From Nitrospiraceae bacterium (lineage in GTDB: Bacteria; Nitrospirota; Nitrospiria; Nitrospirales; UBA8639): a stretch of 39,221 bases of DNA. The position numbers and the translations under genes were made by a program. The stretch covers positions 1 to 39,221 of the forward strand of contig DOFS01000149.1 in assembly GCA_003523945.1 (NCBI GenBank). Reading direction: 5' to 3'. The notes beneath the pieces are model-generated. The model made no database searches. It saw only the letters and a program-made list of their open reading frames with translations, and was not told where the DNA came from. Numbering within the stretch: the first letter of the stretch is position 1; every line of letters begins with the position of its first letter. This document shows positions 24,390 to 33,135 of this stretch, piece by piece.

Positions 24390-26786
24390 ATGAAAACGGC
24401 AAGAGTACAGTGGAAGGGTTCTTTGGTTCTTATGGCTCTGGCGGGAGGATTATATGGGGGCGATATACGTGCGCAGGAAGTGCTCCCATTCCCTCCCCAA
24501 ATCTCCGGCAGCACCGCCGGTCGCACTATGCAGGAATCGGTGTACAGCCCGAAGCCGGAGATGAGCCATCTGCCGGAGGGTGCACCGAATGTTCTCATTA
24601 TCCTTATCGATGACGTGGGACCCGGTACACCCAATACATATGGTGGCGAAATCAATACGCCCACGCTGAGCCGTGTAGCAAAGGAAGGCATTTCCTATAA
24701 CCGTTTCCATTCGACCGCCATGTGCTCGCCTACGCGCGCCGCGCTGCTCTCAGGACGAAATCACCACCGCGTCGGCGCCGGGCAAATCAGCGAGCTCTCC
24801 AACGATTGGGATGGCTACTCGGGCACGCAACCCAAAAGCAGCGCCTTCGCCGCCGAGGTCTTGAAGAATTACGGCTACGCCACCGGAGCTTGGGGCAAGT
24901 GGCACAACACACCCGCTCTCGATACCACCTCCAAGGGCCCGTTCGAATACTGGCCAGACGGTTACGGCTTTGAGTATTTCTATGGCTTCCTCGCAGGCGA
25001 GGCGTCCCAATATGAGCCTAACATGGTCCGCAACACCACCGTGGTGCATCCGAACGTCCCCCAGGACGGCAAGCCCTATCACTTGACCGAGGACATTGCT
25101 GATGACGCCATCCGCTGGCTGCGCGAACACAAGGCATTCCAACCGGACAAGCCTTTTTATATGTATTGGGCCACCGGTGCCTCTCATGGTCCGCATCACA
25201 TCGCCAAGCAATGGGCCGACAAGTATAAAGGAAAGTTTGACGACGGCTGGGATAAGTATCGCGAGCGTGTCTTTGCCCGACAGAAGGCGATGGGTTGGAT
25301 TCCACAGAACGCCAAGCTGACGCCTCGACCCGATTCGTTGCCCGCATGGGAGAGCATCCCCGAGTCTGAGAAACCGTTCCAGCGTCGGCTGATGGAGATT
25401 TTCGCCGGTTTCACGGAACATGCCGACTACAATGCCGGGCGTGTGATCGATGAAATCGACAGGCTCGGTTACGGAGAAAACACCCTGGTATTCTACATCT
25501 GGGGCGACAACGGCTCCTCGGCGGAAGGCCAGAACGGCACCATCAGCGAACTGCTGGCCCAGAACGGCATTCCTACAACTATCGATCAGCATATCCAGGC
25601 ATTAAACGAACTCGGAGGCCTCGATGTGCTCGGCTCCTCGAAGACCGACAACATGTATCACGCTGGCTGGGCCTGGGCGGGCAGCACGCCGTACCAGTCC
25701 ACCAAGCTCGTGGCGGCGCACTTCGGCGGCACGCGCCAGCCCATGGCCGTCTCGTGGCCGAAGAAAATCAGGCACGACAATGTGCCGCGTTCGCAATTCC
25801 TGCATGTGATCGATGTCACTCCGACTATCTATGACGTCGTCGGCATCACGCCGCCACGCGTGGTCAGCGGGATCCCACAAGACCCGATTGATGGAACCAG
25901 TTTTGCGGCCACGTTCGCCGACGCAAAGGCCACGGAAGTGCGGAACACGCAGTATTTCGAGATCCTGGGTAGCCGCGGCATTTATCACGACGGATGGTTT
26001 GCCGGTGTGTTTGGCCCCCGCACACCCTGGGTCCCAGGGATACCCAAGGGCTTATTAGATGCAAAGGGCCGACTCGCTTGGACCCCGGACCACGATACGT
26101 GGGAACTGTACAACCTGAATGAAGACTGGTCGCAGGCAGACGATCTCGCGGCGAAAAATCCCGAAAAACTCGCTCAAATGAAAGACCTATTCACCATTGA
26201 GTTCGCCAAAAACCAGGGCTTTCCGGTCGGCGGCGGTCTCTGGGTGCTTTTCCATCCAGAAGATAAACTGTCCACCCCTTATCGCGAATGGACCTTTCCA
26301 GGTGAAATCACTCGCATGCCCGAGTTCATTGCCCCTGCGCTGGGCAACAAGGAAAACCTGGTCACGCTTGATGCCGATATCCAACCTAACGCAAACGGTG
26401 TGCTCTACGCACTTGGCGGGTTCTCCGGCGGCCTCGCACTTTATGTCAAGAACGGTATGCTCTCTTATGAATACAACCTGTTCGAGATCCAGCGCACAAC
26501 GATCGCCGCGAAGGACAAGCTACCAGCCGGGAAGGTAAAGATCGAAGTCGAGACCAGGTATGCGGTGAAAAAGGCCGGAGGTCCGCTGGATGTCATCCTG
26601 AAAGTGAACGGCAAAGAAGTCGCAAAAGGCCAAGTGCCGGTCAGCGCGCCGTTGCTATTTACCGCCAACGACTGCCTCGATATCGGCACCGATCTCGGTT
26701 CGCCGGTCTCGCCGGCCTATTTCGATCAGGCCCCGTTCAAGTTCAACGGAAAGGTTGAGCAGATGCATGTGCGCTACACCAAGTAG
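24390..26786 (+). CDS. Exported arylsulfatase, canonical C-S-P-T-R site
   Basis: The 798-residue product has AAGGAGAAGTCG before its ATG and a signal ending in RAQ near residue 29. Sulfatase motifs: IILIDDVGPGTPNTYGG with Asp74/Asp75 as likely calcium ligands, then TAMCSPTRAALLSGRNHH. Cys112 would become formylglycine and Arg116 belongs to the C-x-P-x-R signature. Further blocks are TGAWGKWHN near 170, WATGASHGPHHIAKQWADKY, and VFYIWGDNGSSAEGQNG with the second metal-site D-N. The last ~200 residues are a beta-rich extra domain that makes it longer than typical 500-residue sulfatases. The enzyme should hydrolyse sulfate esters in the periplasm. The activating enzyme lies immediately upstream. 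Confidence 0.94.
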   Translation: MKTARVQWKGSLVLMALAGGLYGGDIRAQEVLPFPPQISGSTAGRTMQESVYSPKPEMSHLPEGAPNVLIILIDDVGPGTPNTYGGEINTPTLSRVAKEGISYNRFHSTAMCSPTRAALLSGRNHHRVGAGQISELSNDWDGYSGTQPKSSAFAAEVLKNYGYATGAWGKWHNTPALDTTSKGPFEYWPDGYGFEYFYGFLAGEASQYEPNMVRNTTVVHPNVPQDGKPYHLTEDIADDAIRWLREHKAFQPDKPFYMYWATGASHGPHHIAKQWADKYKGKFDDGWDKYRERVFARQKAMGWIPQNAKLTPRPDSLPAWESIPESEKPFQRRLMEIFAGFTEHADYNAGRVIDEIDRLGYGENTLVFYIWGDNGSSAEGQNGTISELLAQNGIPTTIDQHIQALNELGGLDVLGSSKTDNMYHAGWAWAGSTPYQSTKLVAAHFGGTRQPMAVSWPKKIRHDNVPRSQFLHVIDVTPTIYDVVGITPPRVVSGIPQDPIDGTSFAATFADAKATEVRNTQYFEILGSRGIYHDGWFAGVFGPRTPWVPGIPKGLLDAKGRLAWTPDHDTWELYNLNEDWSQADDLAAKNPEKLAQMKDLFTIEFAKNQGFPVGGGLWVLFHPEDKLSTPYREWTFPGEITRMPEFIAPALGNKENLVTLDADIQPNANGVLYALGGFSGGLALYVKNGMLSYEYNLFEIQRTTIAAKDKLPAGKVKIEVETRYAVKKAGGPLDVILKVNGKEVAKGQVPVSAPLLFTANDCLDIGTDLGSPVSPAYFDQAPFKFNGKVEQMHVRYTK

Positions 26787-26977
26787 TTGACTCGCGCAGG
26801 GGAGCAATGAAGAATGCCCCATTCATGAGTGGATAACTCCCGTGGAACCTGACCATGGCACGGACCGGACAATCCTGGGTGCAGATTGAGGTGCTATTGC
26901 CAAAGTCAATTGTTCAGTAGAGCAACCTTGGCATTTGGTTGGCTCCGAACCTGGTTCAATGGACAACGGATGAAGTG

Positions 26978-27097
26978 ATGAATTGTGCGAGTCTATGTAC
27001 ACTCACTGTGTTGTCCACCTTTGCCATAACTCTCAATGCAGCCGCCGCGAACCAGGAACTTTCGGTCGCCAGACCTATCATGGCCATCCCTGAATAA
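26978..27097 (+). other. Possible 39-residue secreted peptide or truncated gene
   Basis: ATG 26978 gives MNCASLCTLTVLSTFAITLN, then AAAANQELSVARPIMAIPE and a TAA. The first 24 residues look like a signal peptide with an A-x-A-rich end. GGATGAAG lies a few bases upstream. It may be a real small exported peptide or the front of a decayed gene. The rest of the 352-bp gap (26787-27138) shows nothing I can assign. Confidence 0.35.
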
Positions 27098-27138
27098 ACC
27101 CATGCCTATGCCAGAAAGGTTTCACTGAAAACCCGCAA

Positions 27139-27756
27139 ATGGGAAAAGGTCTATTCTGGGGTCAAACCAGTTCACTGGAACGGTTACTGGCCCTGACAGA
27201 TGGAATCTATGCCATTGTGCTGACTCTCCTGGTATTGGACCTCAAAATTCCTGAGGCTCCGGAGATCAGCAATGCGGAGCTGATGGCAGACCTGATTCAT
27301 CAGGTTCCGAATTTCATTGCCTATCTCATCAGTTTTTTGGTGATTGTCATTTTCTGGATGAGGAATCATTGGATTCTGAAGCCACTGATGAAAGCGAATG
27401 AGACGGTCTTTTGGCTGAATCTTTTTCATCTATTTTTTCTGTCTCTTATTCCATACACCAGCTCACTCGTCGGACATTATGAACAGGACTCCCTGGCGGT
27501 GATGATCTTTTCAGGATCCCTCGGCTTGTGCGGTCTGTCACTGCTTCTCACGCATCGTTACATAGCCACAAAAACAGAATGGTGCAGGGAAACCCCCATC
27601 AAGGCATGGACGGCACCCAATTGGATGTTGGATTATCCCGCCCCCGTTATTGCACTGGGGTCAATCTGTCTGGCCTTCATCACCATTCCCGCAGCCCTGG
27701 CCATTTGGGTGTTGGCTCCCATGTGGGCGGTACTCCTGGTGGGGTTCCGTCGCTAA
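27139..27756 (+). CDS. TMEM175/DUF1211-family membrane protein (potassium channel-like)
   Basis: This is a 205-residue protein with six predicted helices. The family hallmark near the N-terminus, usually R-x3-F-S-D-G-x-x-A-I, is here RLLALTDGIYAIVLTLLVLD, so the F-S-D triplet is replaced by L-T-D. Further family features are FWMRNHWILKPLMKANE and NLFHLFFLSLIPYTSSLVGH. The six-helix unit corresponds to one repeat of TMEM175; bacterial members assemble as tetramers and conduct potassium. Whether the F-S-D change alters gating or selectivity is not known. No clear ribosome-binding site precedes the ATG. It stands between the two sulfatase genes and could belong to the same transcript, although 352 bp separate it from the first. 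Confidence 0.85.
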   Translation: MGKGLFWGQTSSLERLLALTDGIYAIVLTLLVLDLKIPEAPEISNAELMADLIHQVPNFIAYLISFLVIVIFWMRNHWILKPLMKANETVFWLNLFHLFFLSLIPYTSSLVGHYEQDSLAVMIFSGSLGLCGLSLLLTHRYIATKTEWCRETPIKAWTAPNWMLDYPAPVIALGSICLAFITIPAALAIWVLAPMWAVLLVGFRR

Positions 27757-27804
27757 CAGTAGATTTCACAAGGGTAAGGTAAAGCACGCCAATGGTTTTT
27801 TTAT

Positions 27805-27820
27805 AGTATATGTCTATACT
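27805..27820. promoter_or_regulatory. Inverted repeat AGTATA-TGTC-TATACT upstream of the second sulfatase
   Basis: Perfect 6-bp arms with a 4-base spacer lie 51 bp before ATG 27871, in an A/T-rich patch. TATACT and the overlapping TATAGT also look like -10 elements. It may be an operator overlapping a promoter. No good -35 box is visible. Confidence 0.35.
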
Positions 27821-27870
27821 TTATCTCTCACCCTTCAATGGAACGGTCATGAAAGAAAGGAGCCGCCGAC

Positions 27871-29406
27871 ATGAAGACGTTTCTGACCACCCTGACGCTG
27901 GCCGTCGCACTTGCCTTGAACGGAGGAGCTATAGCGCTGGCCGCTGACAAAAAACCAAACATTCTGGTTATTTGGGGCGATGACATCGGCGGGTTCAACA
28001 TCAGCGCCTATAACATGGGCATGATGGGTTACAAGACCCCGAACATCGACCGGATCGCGAAGGAAGGCGCCCTGTTCACCGACTGGTATGGTCAGCAGAG
28101 CTGCACCGCCGGACGCGCAGCTTTCATTACCGGGCAGTCGCCCATGCGCACCGGCCTCACGAAAGTCGGCCTGCCTGGAGCCCCCGAGGGGATGAAGAAG
28201 GAAGATCCGACGATTGCCACCTTGCTCAAGGCGCAGGGCTACATGACCGGCCAATTCGGTAAAAATCATCTCGGCGACCGCGATGAGATGCTTCCGACGA
28301 ACCACGGCTTCGATGAGTTCTTCGGCAACCTGTATCATCTCAATGCCGAGGAGGAGCCGGAACATCCCGACTATCCGAAAAATCCGGAGTTCAAGAAGCG
28401 GTTCGGTCCGCGCGGGGTCATTCACAGTTTCGCCGATGGCCGCATCACGGACACCGGTCCGCTAACGAAGAAGCGCATGGAGACCATTGACGAAGAGGTG
28501 AACGTTAAGGCCCTGGATTTCATGGAGCGCGCCAAAAAGGCGGACAAGCCGTTCTTTCTCTGGTGGAACTCCACCCGCATGCACATCTTCACGCACCTGA
28601 AGGAGGAGTCCATCGGAAAGACCGGCCTGGGAATCTATGCTGATGGCATGGTCGAACATGACGGTCATGTCGGTCAGGTGCTCGCCAAGCTCAAAGAACT
28701 AGACCTTGAAGAGAACACCATTGTCATGTATTCCACAGACAACGGCTCGGAGTCCTTTTCATGGCCGGACGGTGGCACGACGATGTTCCGCGGGGAGAAA
28801 AACACGCAATGGGAAGGCGGCTACCGTGTGCCGACCGCGATCAAGTGGCCTGGTGTCATTACACCCGGCACCGTCATCAACGACATCGGTGCGCACGAGG
28901 ATATGCTCCCGACCCTGCTGGCTGCTGCAGGCGACACCACGGTCAAGGAAGACCTGCTGAAGGGCAGGAAAATCGGCGATATGACCTACAGGGTGCACAT
29001 CGACGGTTACAACATTCTGCCCGCCCTCAAGGGGGAGGCTCAGTGGCCACGCAAGGAGTTCATTTATTGGACCGACGACGGCAACGTTGCGGCGCTGCGC
29101 TACGGAAACTGGAAGGCCACCTTCCTCCGACAGGACGCCCACGGCTTGCACGTCTGGCAGGAACCGTTCGTGAAGCTGCGAGCCCCGTTGCTGACCAATC
29201 TGCGCATGGATCCGTTCGAACTCGTCCATGAAATCGGCATGGACTATGAACGTTGGTTTGCCGAGCACATGTTCATGATGGCGCCAGCAGCCGGATATGT
29301 GGGGAAGTGGTTGCAAAGCTTCCGCGAATTCCCACCGCGTCAGAAGCCCGGTAGTTTCAATCTCGACAACGTGATGGAGGCCGTGACGGGTGGCTCCAAA
29401 CAGTGA
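27871..29406 (+). CDS. Exported sulfatase with the non-standard site C-T-A-G-R
   Basis: The 511-residue product has GAAAGGAGCCGCCGAC before ATG and a signal ending ALA near residue 24. ILVIWGDDIGGFNISAYNMG holds Asp37/Asp38 as likely metal ligands. The modification site is SCTAGRAAFITGQSPMRTGL: Cys78 and Arg82 are kept, but the proline of C-x-P-x-R is alanine. YMTGQFGKNHLGD and IVMYSTDNGSESFSWPDGGT complete the sulfatase core, and the length is normal for an arylsulfatase. The alanine variant is known in some sulfatases and in other maturation systems. Whether the FGE encoded at 23234 acts on it is an inference. It is not very similar to the 798-residue enzyme, so the two probably take different sulfate esters. 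Confidence 0.93.
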   Translation: MKTFLTTLTLAVALALNGGAIALAADKKPNILVIWGDDIGGFNISAYNMGMMGYKTPNIDRIAKEGALFTDWYGQQSCTAGRAAFITGQSPMRTGLTKVGLPGAPEGMKKEDPTIATLLKAQGYMTGQFGKNHLGDRDEMLPTNHGFDEFFGNLYHLNAEEEPEHPDYPKNPEFKKRFGPRGVIHSFADGRITDTGPLTKKRMETIDEEVNVKALDFMERAKKADKPFFLWWNSTRMHIFTHLKEESIGKTGLGIYADGMVEHDGHVGQVLAKLKELDLEENTIVMYSTDNGSESFSWPDGGTTMFRGEKNTQWEGGYRVPTAIKWPGVITPGTVINDIGAHEDMLPTLLAAAGDTTVKEDLLKGRKIGDMTYRVHIDGYNILPALKGEAQWPRKEFIYWTDDGNVAALRYGNWKATFLRQDAHGLHVWQEPFVKLRAPLLTNLRMDPFELVHEIGMDYERWFAEHMFMMAPAAGYVGKWLQSFREFPPRQKPGSFNLDNVMEAVTGGSKQ

Positions 29407-29751
29407 TAGGCGGATGTCTGAGATAATCCCCGACAATATGTTTGGCTGGATTTTCCGTTGGACGGATGCGGCCCAATGCATGAGCCACCTCCTGAGTGAT
29501 CCCAGCCAAGTTGCTGTATAACATGGCCGATGATTTGTGGTTCCTGTATGCGGGTTTGGAGTTGGGATGAACCAAGATTGAGCTCTGTTCTGCCATTTTG
29601 GTTTATGGATTACCGTTGAAATGGTGCCTGGTGTCCTTCGATCAAGTGCCCGAATTAACGTCAAGTCATTCAGCTCAGTCATTTACCAGGCTGCTCCCTC
29701 TAAAATCGTAGCTTTGAGCGGTCTAAAAATACCCGGATGAAAGGAGTTGCA
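29407..29751. other. Intergenic region before the carbonic anhydrase gene
   Basis: About 345 bp with no recognisable gene. Minus-strand frames here overlap the sulfatase end and have no family-like content. A GAAAGGAG site at 29738-29745 serves the next gene. Confidence 0.35.
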
Positions 29752-30597
29752 ATGTGTCGGAAGAATCAAGTTCACATATCGTTCCGAGTCCAGGTGCACG
29801 GTGCTCTCTTAATATGTGCGTTGATGATGATGGTCGGTCAGGTTAGCGCTGAAGGCGCTGCGGCGTCAGCGCACGTTGACCCGCCGACTACCTCACATCA
29901 GGCCCATTGGGATTATATGGGGATCGATGGCCCGGATCATTGGGGTATGCTGGAGGCAGGTTACATGGTGTGCGAAAAGGGACGGGAGCAATCCCCGATC
30001 GATGTCAAAACTTCTCAGGACCTTGAGTCCCAATCCTCCTTGGTATTCCACTATCAGTCATCGCCCGTCCATATTGTGAACAACGGTCATACCGTTCAGG
30101 TGAACTATAAGGCCGGCAGTGTCGTTCAGTTCAATGGGCAGGAGTATGAGTTGCGCCAGTTTCATTTTCATGACCCAAGCGAACATCACATTGATGGGAA
30201 ATCCTTCCCCGGGGAAATGCATTTGGTCCACCAAAGCCGGTCTGGCCACCTGCTGGTCATCGGTGTCTTGATTCAAATTGGTGAACAACATCCCCTATTA
30301 GATCAGGCCGGGAAATGGGTTGAGCAGAAACTGGGACATCGAATTCCAATCGAAGGAGAGGACATCCGGTCTGGGTTGGTGTTAAACGTGAAAGACCTCC
30401 TGCCCAACGATACGAATCATTTCTATTCCTATCACGGATCGCTGACCACCCCACCGTGTTCTGAAGGAGTCCAGTGGATCATTCTGAAAGAGCACATTGA
30501 AGTCTCTGAGCAGCAAATTCAGCGATTCGTACGCACAATCGGTTCCAATGCCCGCCCGATTCAACTCCCTTCCGGACGCCTGATTGAGGCACGGTGA
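29752..30597 (+). CDS. Periplasmic alpha-carbonic anhydrase
   Basis: The enzyme interconverts CO2 and bicarbonate. I chose ATG 29752 because AAAGGAG lies six bases before it; a start at 29737 would place that site inside the gene. The 281-residue product has a signal peptide ending VSA near residue 34. The alpha-class fold is clear: REQSPIDVKTSQDL, then LRQFHFHDPSEHHIDGKSFP and GEMHLVHQS. His138, His140 and His157 are the three zinc ligands, and Glu155 is the usual second-shell residue. YSYHGSLTTPPCSEGVQWII holds the substrate-binding T-T-P-P. Its Cys and the earlier one in YMVCEKGREQ probably form the disulfide seen in exported bacterial enzymes. It lies between the sulfatase and the DcaP-like porin gene. 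Confidence 0.94.
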   Translation: MCRKNQVHISFRVQVHGALLICALMMMVGQVSAEGAAASAHVDPPTTSHQAHWDYMGIDGPDHWGMLEAGYMVCEKGREQSPIDVKTSQDLESQSSLVFHYQSSPVHIVNNGHTVQVNYKAGSVVQFNGQEYELRQFHFHDPSEHHIDGKSFPGEMHLVHQSRSGHLLVIGVLIQIGEQHPLLDQAGKWVEQKLGHRIPIEGEDIRSGLVLNVKDLLPNDTNHFYSYHGSLTTPPCSEGVQWIILKEHIEVSEQQIQRFVRTIGSNARPIQLPSGRLIEAR

Positions 30598-30662
30598 AAG
30601 AGTTTCGGATTTCAGCTCACCGGCATCGCCCGATCCGGTCCTGAAAAAAAGGAGTTCCTGGA

Positions 30663-32132
30663 ATGTCATATGCCCGTGTGGGATCAACCAAACCCCCATG
30701 CCGCAAGAGTCAATTCATTTGTGTGGTGGCTGTGGTCTTGGGAATCGGCATCGGTGAGGTTGGATGGTTTCCTCTGACAGAACTGGCACGGGCGGAGGTG
30801 CCTGTTCTACCTCCTGTCCAGCGTGGACAGACGCCGTCACAGGAACCGAAGGATATCTCAGCCCGACTGGAGCAGGTGGAAGGTGAATTAGAGAAGCTGA
30901 AGACGGAACAACAGAGGGAACGGCTGGCTCGAGAGAAGTATGTAGCGGAACAACTGGCCAAGGAGAAAAAGTGGGAAACGAAATTTGATCTGCTTCGCCG
31001 GGATCCCAGGGCGCGGCTTGAGGGAACAGGCACTCAACACGGCTGGATCCATTTGAAGGACTTTGAGTCCGATGTCCGGTTCGGCGGGTTCTTTCAAATG
31101 AACCTGATACATAACTTCCAGGATACGACCAATAAACTTGGTAAATTCCAAACGGGGAAATTCCCGGTTCCCACTGAAAAAACCACTAGTACAGAATTTG
31201 ACGTTCGCACCACCCGTTTGGTGCTTGAAACACGAACACCCACGCGTGTGGGGGATTACAGCACCTTTGTCTCTATTGATTTTTTCGCCAATAATAGCCC
31301 GGGCACCGTCGAGCCGCGTCTTCGTCAAGGCTATTTGACGGGAGTGGGAGTGTTCACGGGGACCGCATTCCTTGTCGGGCAGGCGTTCTCCACTTTCCGG
31401 GATACACAGGCTTTTCCCGAAATGTTTGACCTTGAAGGTCCCAACGGGTGGAGTCGACTCTTCAATGGGATGTTTCGCTCCTCCATTCACCTCGATCAGG
31501 CCAACCACTGGATTGCGACCGTAGCGATTGAGGATCCTGATACTGATGTATCCAACGGGAATGCTCAGACGGAACTGCCAGATTTGGTGACACGCATGGA
31601 CTACAATGGGGGCCTTGTCCATGTGATGGCGGCATTCGTCGGCCGCCAGCTCAAAGCCACCGACACCACCGGATCCGGCACAGACAGGACTTTTGCCTAT
31701 GGATTCAATGTATCCGGCAAGGTGGGCATTCCCAATTCCCGGGACAGTTTCAAGTTTCAAGGGTATTACGGTTCAGGAATCGGGCGGTACATTAATGATC
31801 TGGATGCCGTTGGAGGCCAGGATGCTGTCTATGACGATACGAAGAGACAACTCACACGATTGGAATCGTACGGTGGGTTCGGCGGCTATCAGCATTGGTG
31901 GACGGACCGATTACGGTCCACCCTGGTTGGTGGCTATGTTAAGGTGAACAACCTCGCGATCCAGGCCGGCAATGCCTTCAGTGACAGTATCTATGCTCTC
32001 GGAAATCTGATCTACAGTCCATTCAAACATTATGATATTGGTCTTGAGTATTCCTGGGGTCAGCGCAGGAACAAGGATGATCAATCAGGCCATGCCAATC
32101 GTCTGATGCTCGCCTTCAAGTGGCATTATTAG
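30663..32132 (+). CDS. DcaP-like outer-membrane porin
   Basis: The 489-residue product follows AAGGAG by eight bases. After the signal (ending ARA near residue 44) comes a predicted coiled coil at about 65-110 (EQVEGELEKLKTEQQRERLA), as in DcaP-type trimeric porins. The barrel opens with FESDVRFGGFFQMNLIHNFQ, continues FDVRTTRLVLETRTPTRVGD and FLVGQAFSTFRDTQAFPEMF, then DLEGPNG, and ends in a strand (NRLMLAFKWHY) with a terminal tyrosine. DcaP in Acinetobacter passes negatively charged substrates such as dicarboxylates; here the substrate is unknown, but an anion channel would suit a locus with sulfatases. It lies 65 bp after the carbonic anhydrase and is likely in the same operon. Confidence 0.87.
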   Translation: MSYARVGSTKPPCRKSQFICVVAVVLGIGIGEVGWFPLTELARAEVPVLPPVQRGQTPSQEPKDISARLEQVEGELEKLKTEQQRERLAREKYVAEQLAKEKKWETKFDLLRRDPRARLEGTGTQHGWIHLKDFESDVRFGGFFQMNLIHNFQDTTNKLGKFQTGKFPVPTEKTTSTEFDVRTTRLVLETRTPTRVGDYSTFVSIDFFANNSPGTVEPRLRQGYLTGVGVFTGTAFLVGQAFSTFRDTQAFPEMFDLEGPNGWSRLFNGMFRSSIHLDQANHWIATVAIEDPDTDVSNGNAQTELPDLVTRMDYNGGLVHVMAAFVGRQLKATDTTGSGTDRTFAYGFNVSGKVGIPNSRDSFKFQGYYGSGIGRYINDLDAVGGQDAVYDDTKRQLTRLESYGGFGGYQHWWTDRLRSTLVGGYVKVNNLAIQAGNAFSDSIYALGNLIYSPFKHYDIGLEYSWGQRRNKDDQSGHANRLMLAFKWHY

Positions 32133-32163
32133 TCACGATGACTTTTACCATGCCGGAATCGAC

Positions 32164-33135
32164 ATGCCTACCAAAACTCACAGGTCGATTGGTTGTGGCC
32201 TCGCTATTCTCCCCAAGGGCCATGGCCACGATTGTACCCGGAACGGGTCTATTCGATTTATAACTATTTGCGAGGCCCAGGGGATCCTTCAGGCTGGTCT
32301 CCTCTCCCTGGCTTGCCTTCTGGGGTGGATGGGGTCTGGCTGTGCGGGCTCTTCTGTTCCTTCCACGATCGTCTGCGGGACCTGTGAAGAACCCGGACGT
32401 TTTGTTCGATTACAAGCACCTCACGGCCGATCATCTTTTGTCGGGCATGAAGAATTTTCCCATCCTTTCTACCTGAGTCCTCAAGACTGGAAGCCGGTTC
32501 TCGCAAGTATCCGTGTTCGACCGTTGATAGGTTTCCTGAGGAAAGGAGACGGTGAACAAGCATTCACACCGGAAGTGGTTGACTATCTCAGTATGACTCT
32601 GGGCAGGGCGTTTGCCCTAGCGTCTTCAAGGGAGTGGGTTGTCTTTGGATTGATAAACTCAGATCCAGCCTCCGTGCCGAAAATGACCACAGGAGCATGG
32701 TATGTCGAGGGAACAACTCTGCATCTGCTCATGCCCAATTTTCGCGCGCCGGTTCCGTTCGATAATCTGCGAGAGGTTCTCGATCGAAATCCGTTATTTG
32801 AAGTGCTTGAGGCCACGCGTTTTGAATTTCTTCCCATGGAATATTCGGTTGCCGTTGCCGGGAAAACATCACCCTTTCCTTTTTGGCAGGAGGAGATTCC
32901 ACATGTGGCCATTGAGTATCAATCTTTATTAGCTAGGGGACCAGGGGCTCAAGAAAGGAAAGGGTTAAAAGAGACAGAGGTGAGAGGAGCGCGGGAAGTC
33001 AAAAGTGAGGGAAGTGGCACTCCAATGTCGGCCATTGGGGATCGCCTGGTCGAACTGAAACGACTGAAGGAGCAACACCTGATTACGGAAGAAGACTATC
33101 AACAGAAAAAGAAGGCATTGTTGGATCAGTTTTGA
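32164..33135 (+). CDS. Exported protein with a C-terminal SHOCT domain
   Basis: The 323-residue frame starts 31 bp after the porin. Its hydrophobic stretch is far inside (LQAGLLSLACLLGWMGSGC, about residues 42-60), so the true start may be downstream of ATG 32164, although no better ATG is visible. The cysteine at the end could be a weak lipobox. The middle (about 80-255) has no recognised domain; it contains REWVVFGLINSDPASVPKMT and a beta-rich feel. The end reads RLVELKRLKEQHLITEEDYQ followed by QKKKALLDQF, the short SHOCT helix pair often found at the termini of proteins and thought to mediate oligomerisation or binding. A charged linker (GLKETEVRGAREVKSEGSG) joins the two. Function is unknown. 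Confidence 0.75.
   Translation: MPTKTHRSIGCGLAILPKGHGHDCTRNGSIRFITICEAQGILQAGLLSLACLLGWMGSGCAGSSVPSTIVCGTCEEPGRFVRLQAPHGRSSFVGHEEFSHPFYLSPQDWKPVLASIRVRPLIGFLRKGDGEQAFTPEVVDYLSMTLGRAFALASSREWVVFGLINSDPASVPKMTTGAWYVEGTTLHLLMPNFRAPVPFDNLREVLDRNPLFEVLEATRFEFLPMEYSVAVAGKTSPFPFWQEEIPHVAIEYQSLLARGPGAQERKGLKETEVRGAREVKSEGSGTPMSAIGDRLVELKRLKEQHLITEEDYQQKKKALLDQF

Noticed and set aside
24750..25592. 280-codon minus-strand frame inside the first sulfatase
   Set aside because: It lies antisense to a gene with clear catalytic motifs. Long antisense frames arise from the codon bias of the sulfatase gene.
28759..29682. 307-codon minus-strand frame inside the second sulfatase
   Set aside because: Antisense to a conserved gene, with no domain content of its own and no start signals.
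30888..31760. 290-codon minus-strand frame inside the porin gene
   Set aside because: A shadow of the porin gene. Its translation has no hydrophobic or domain pattern.
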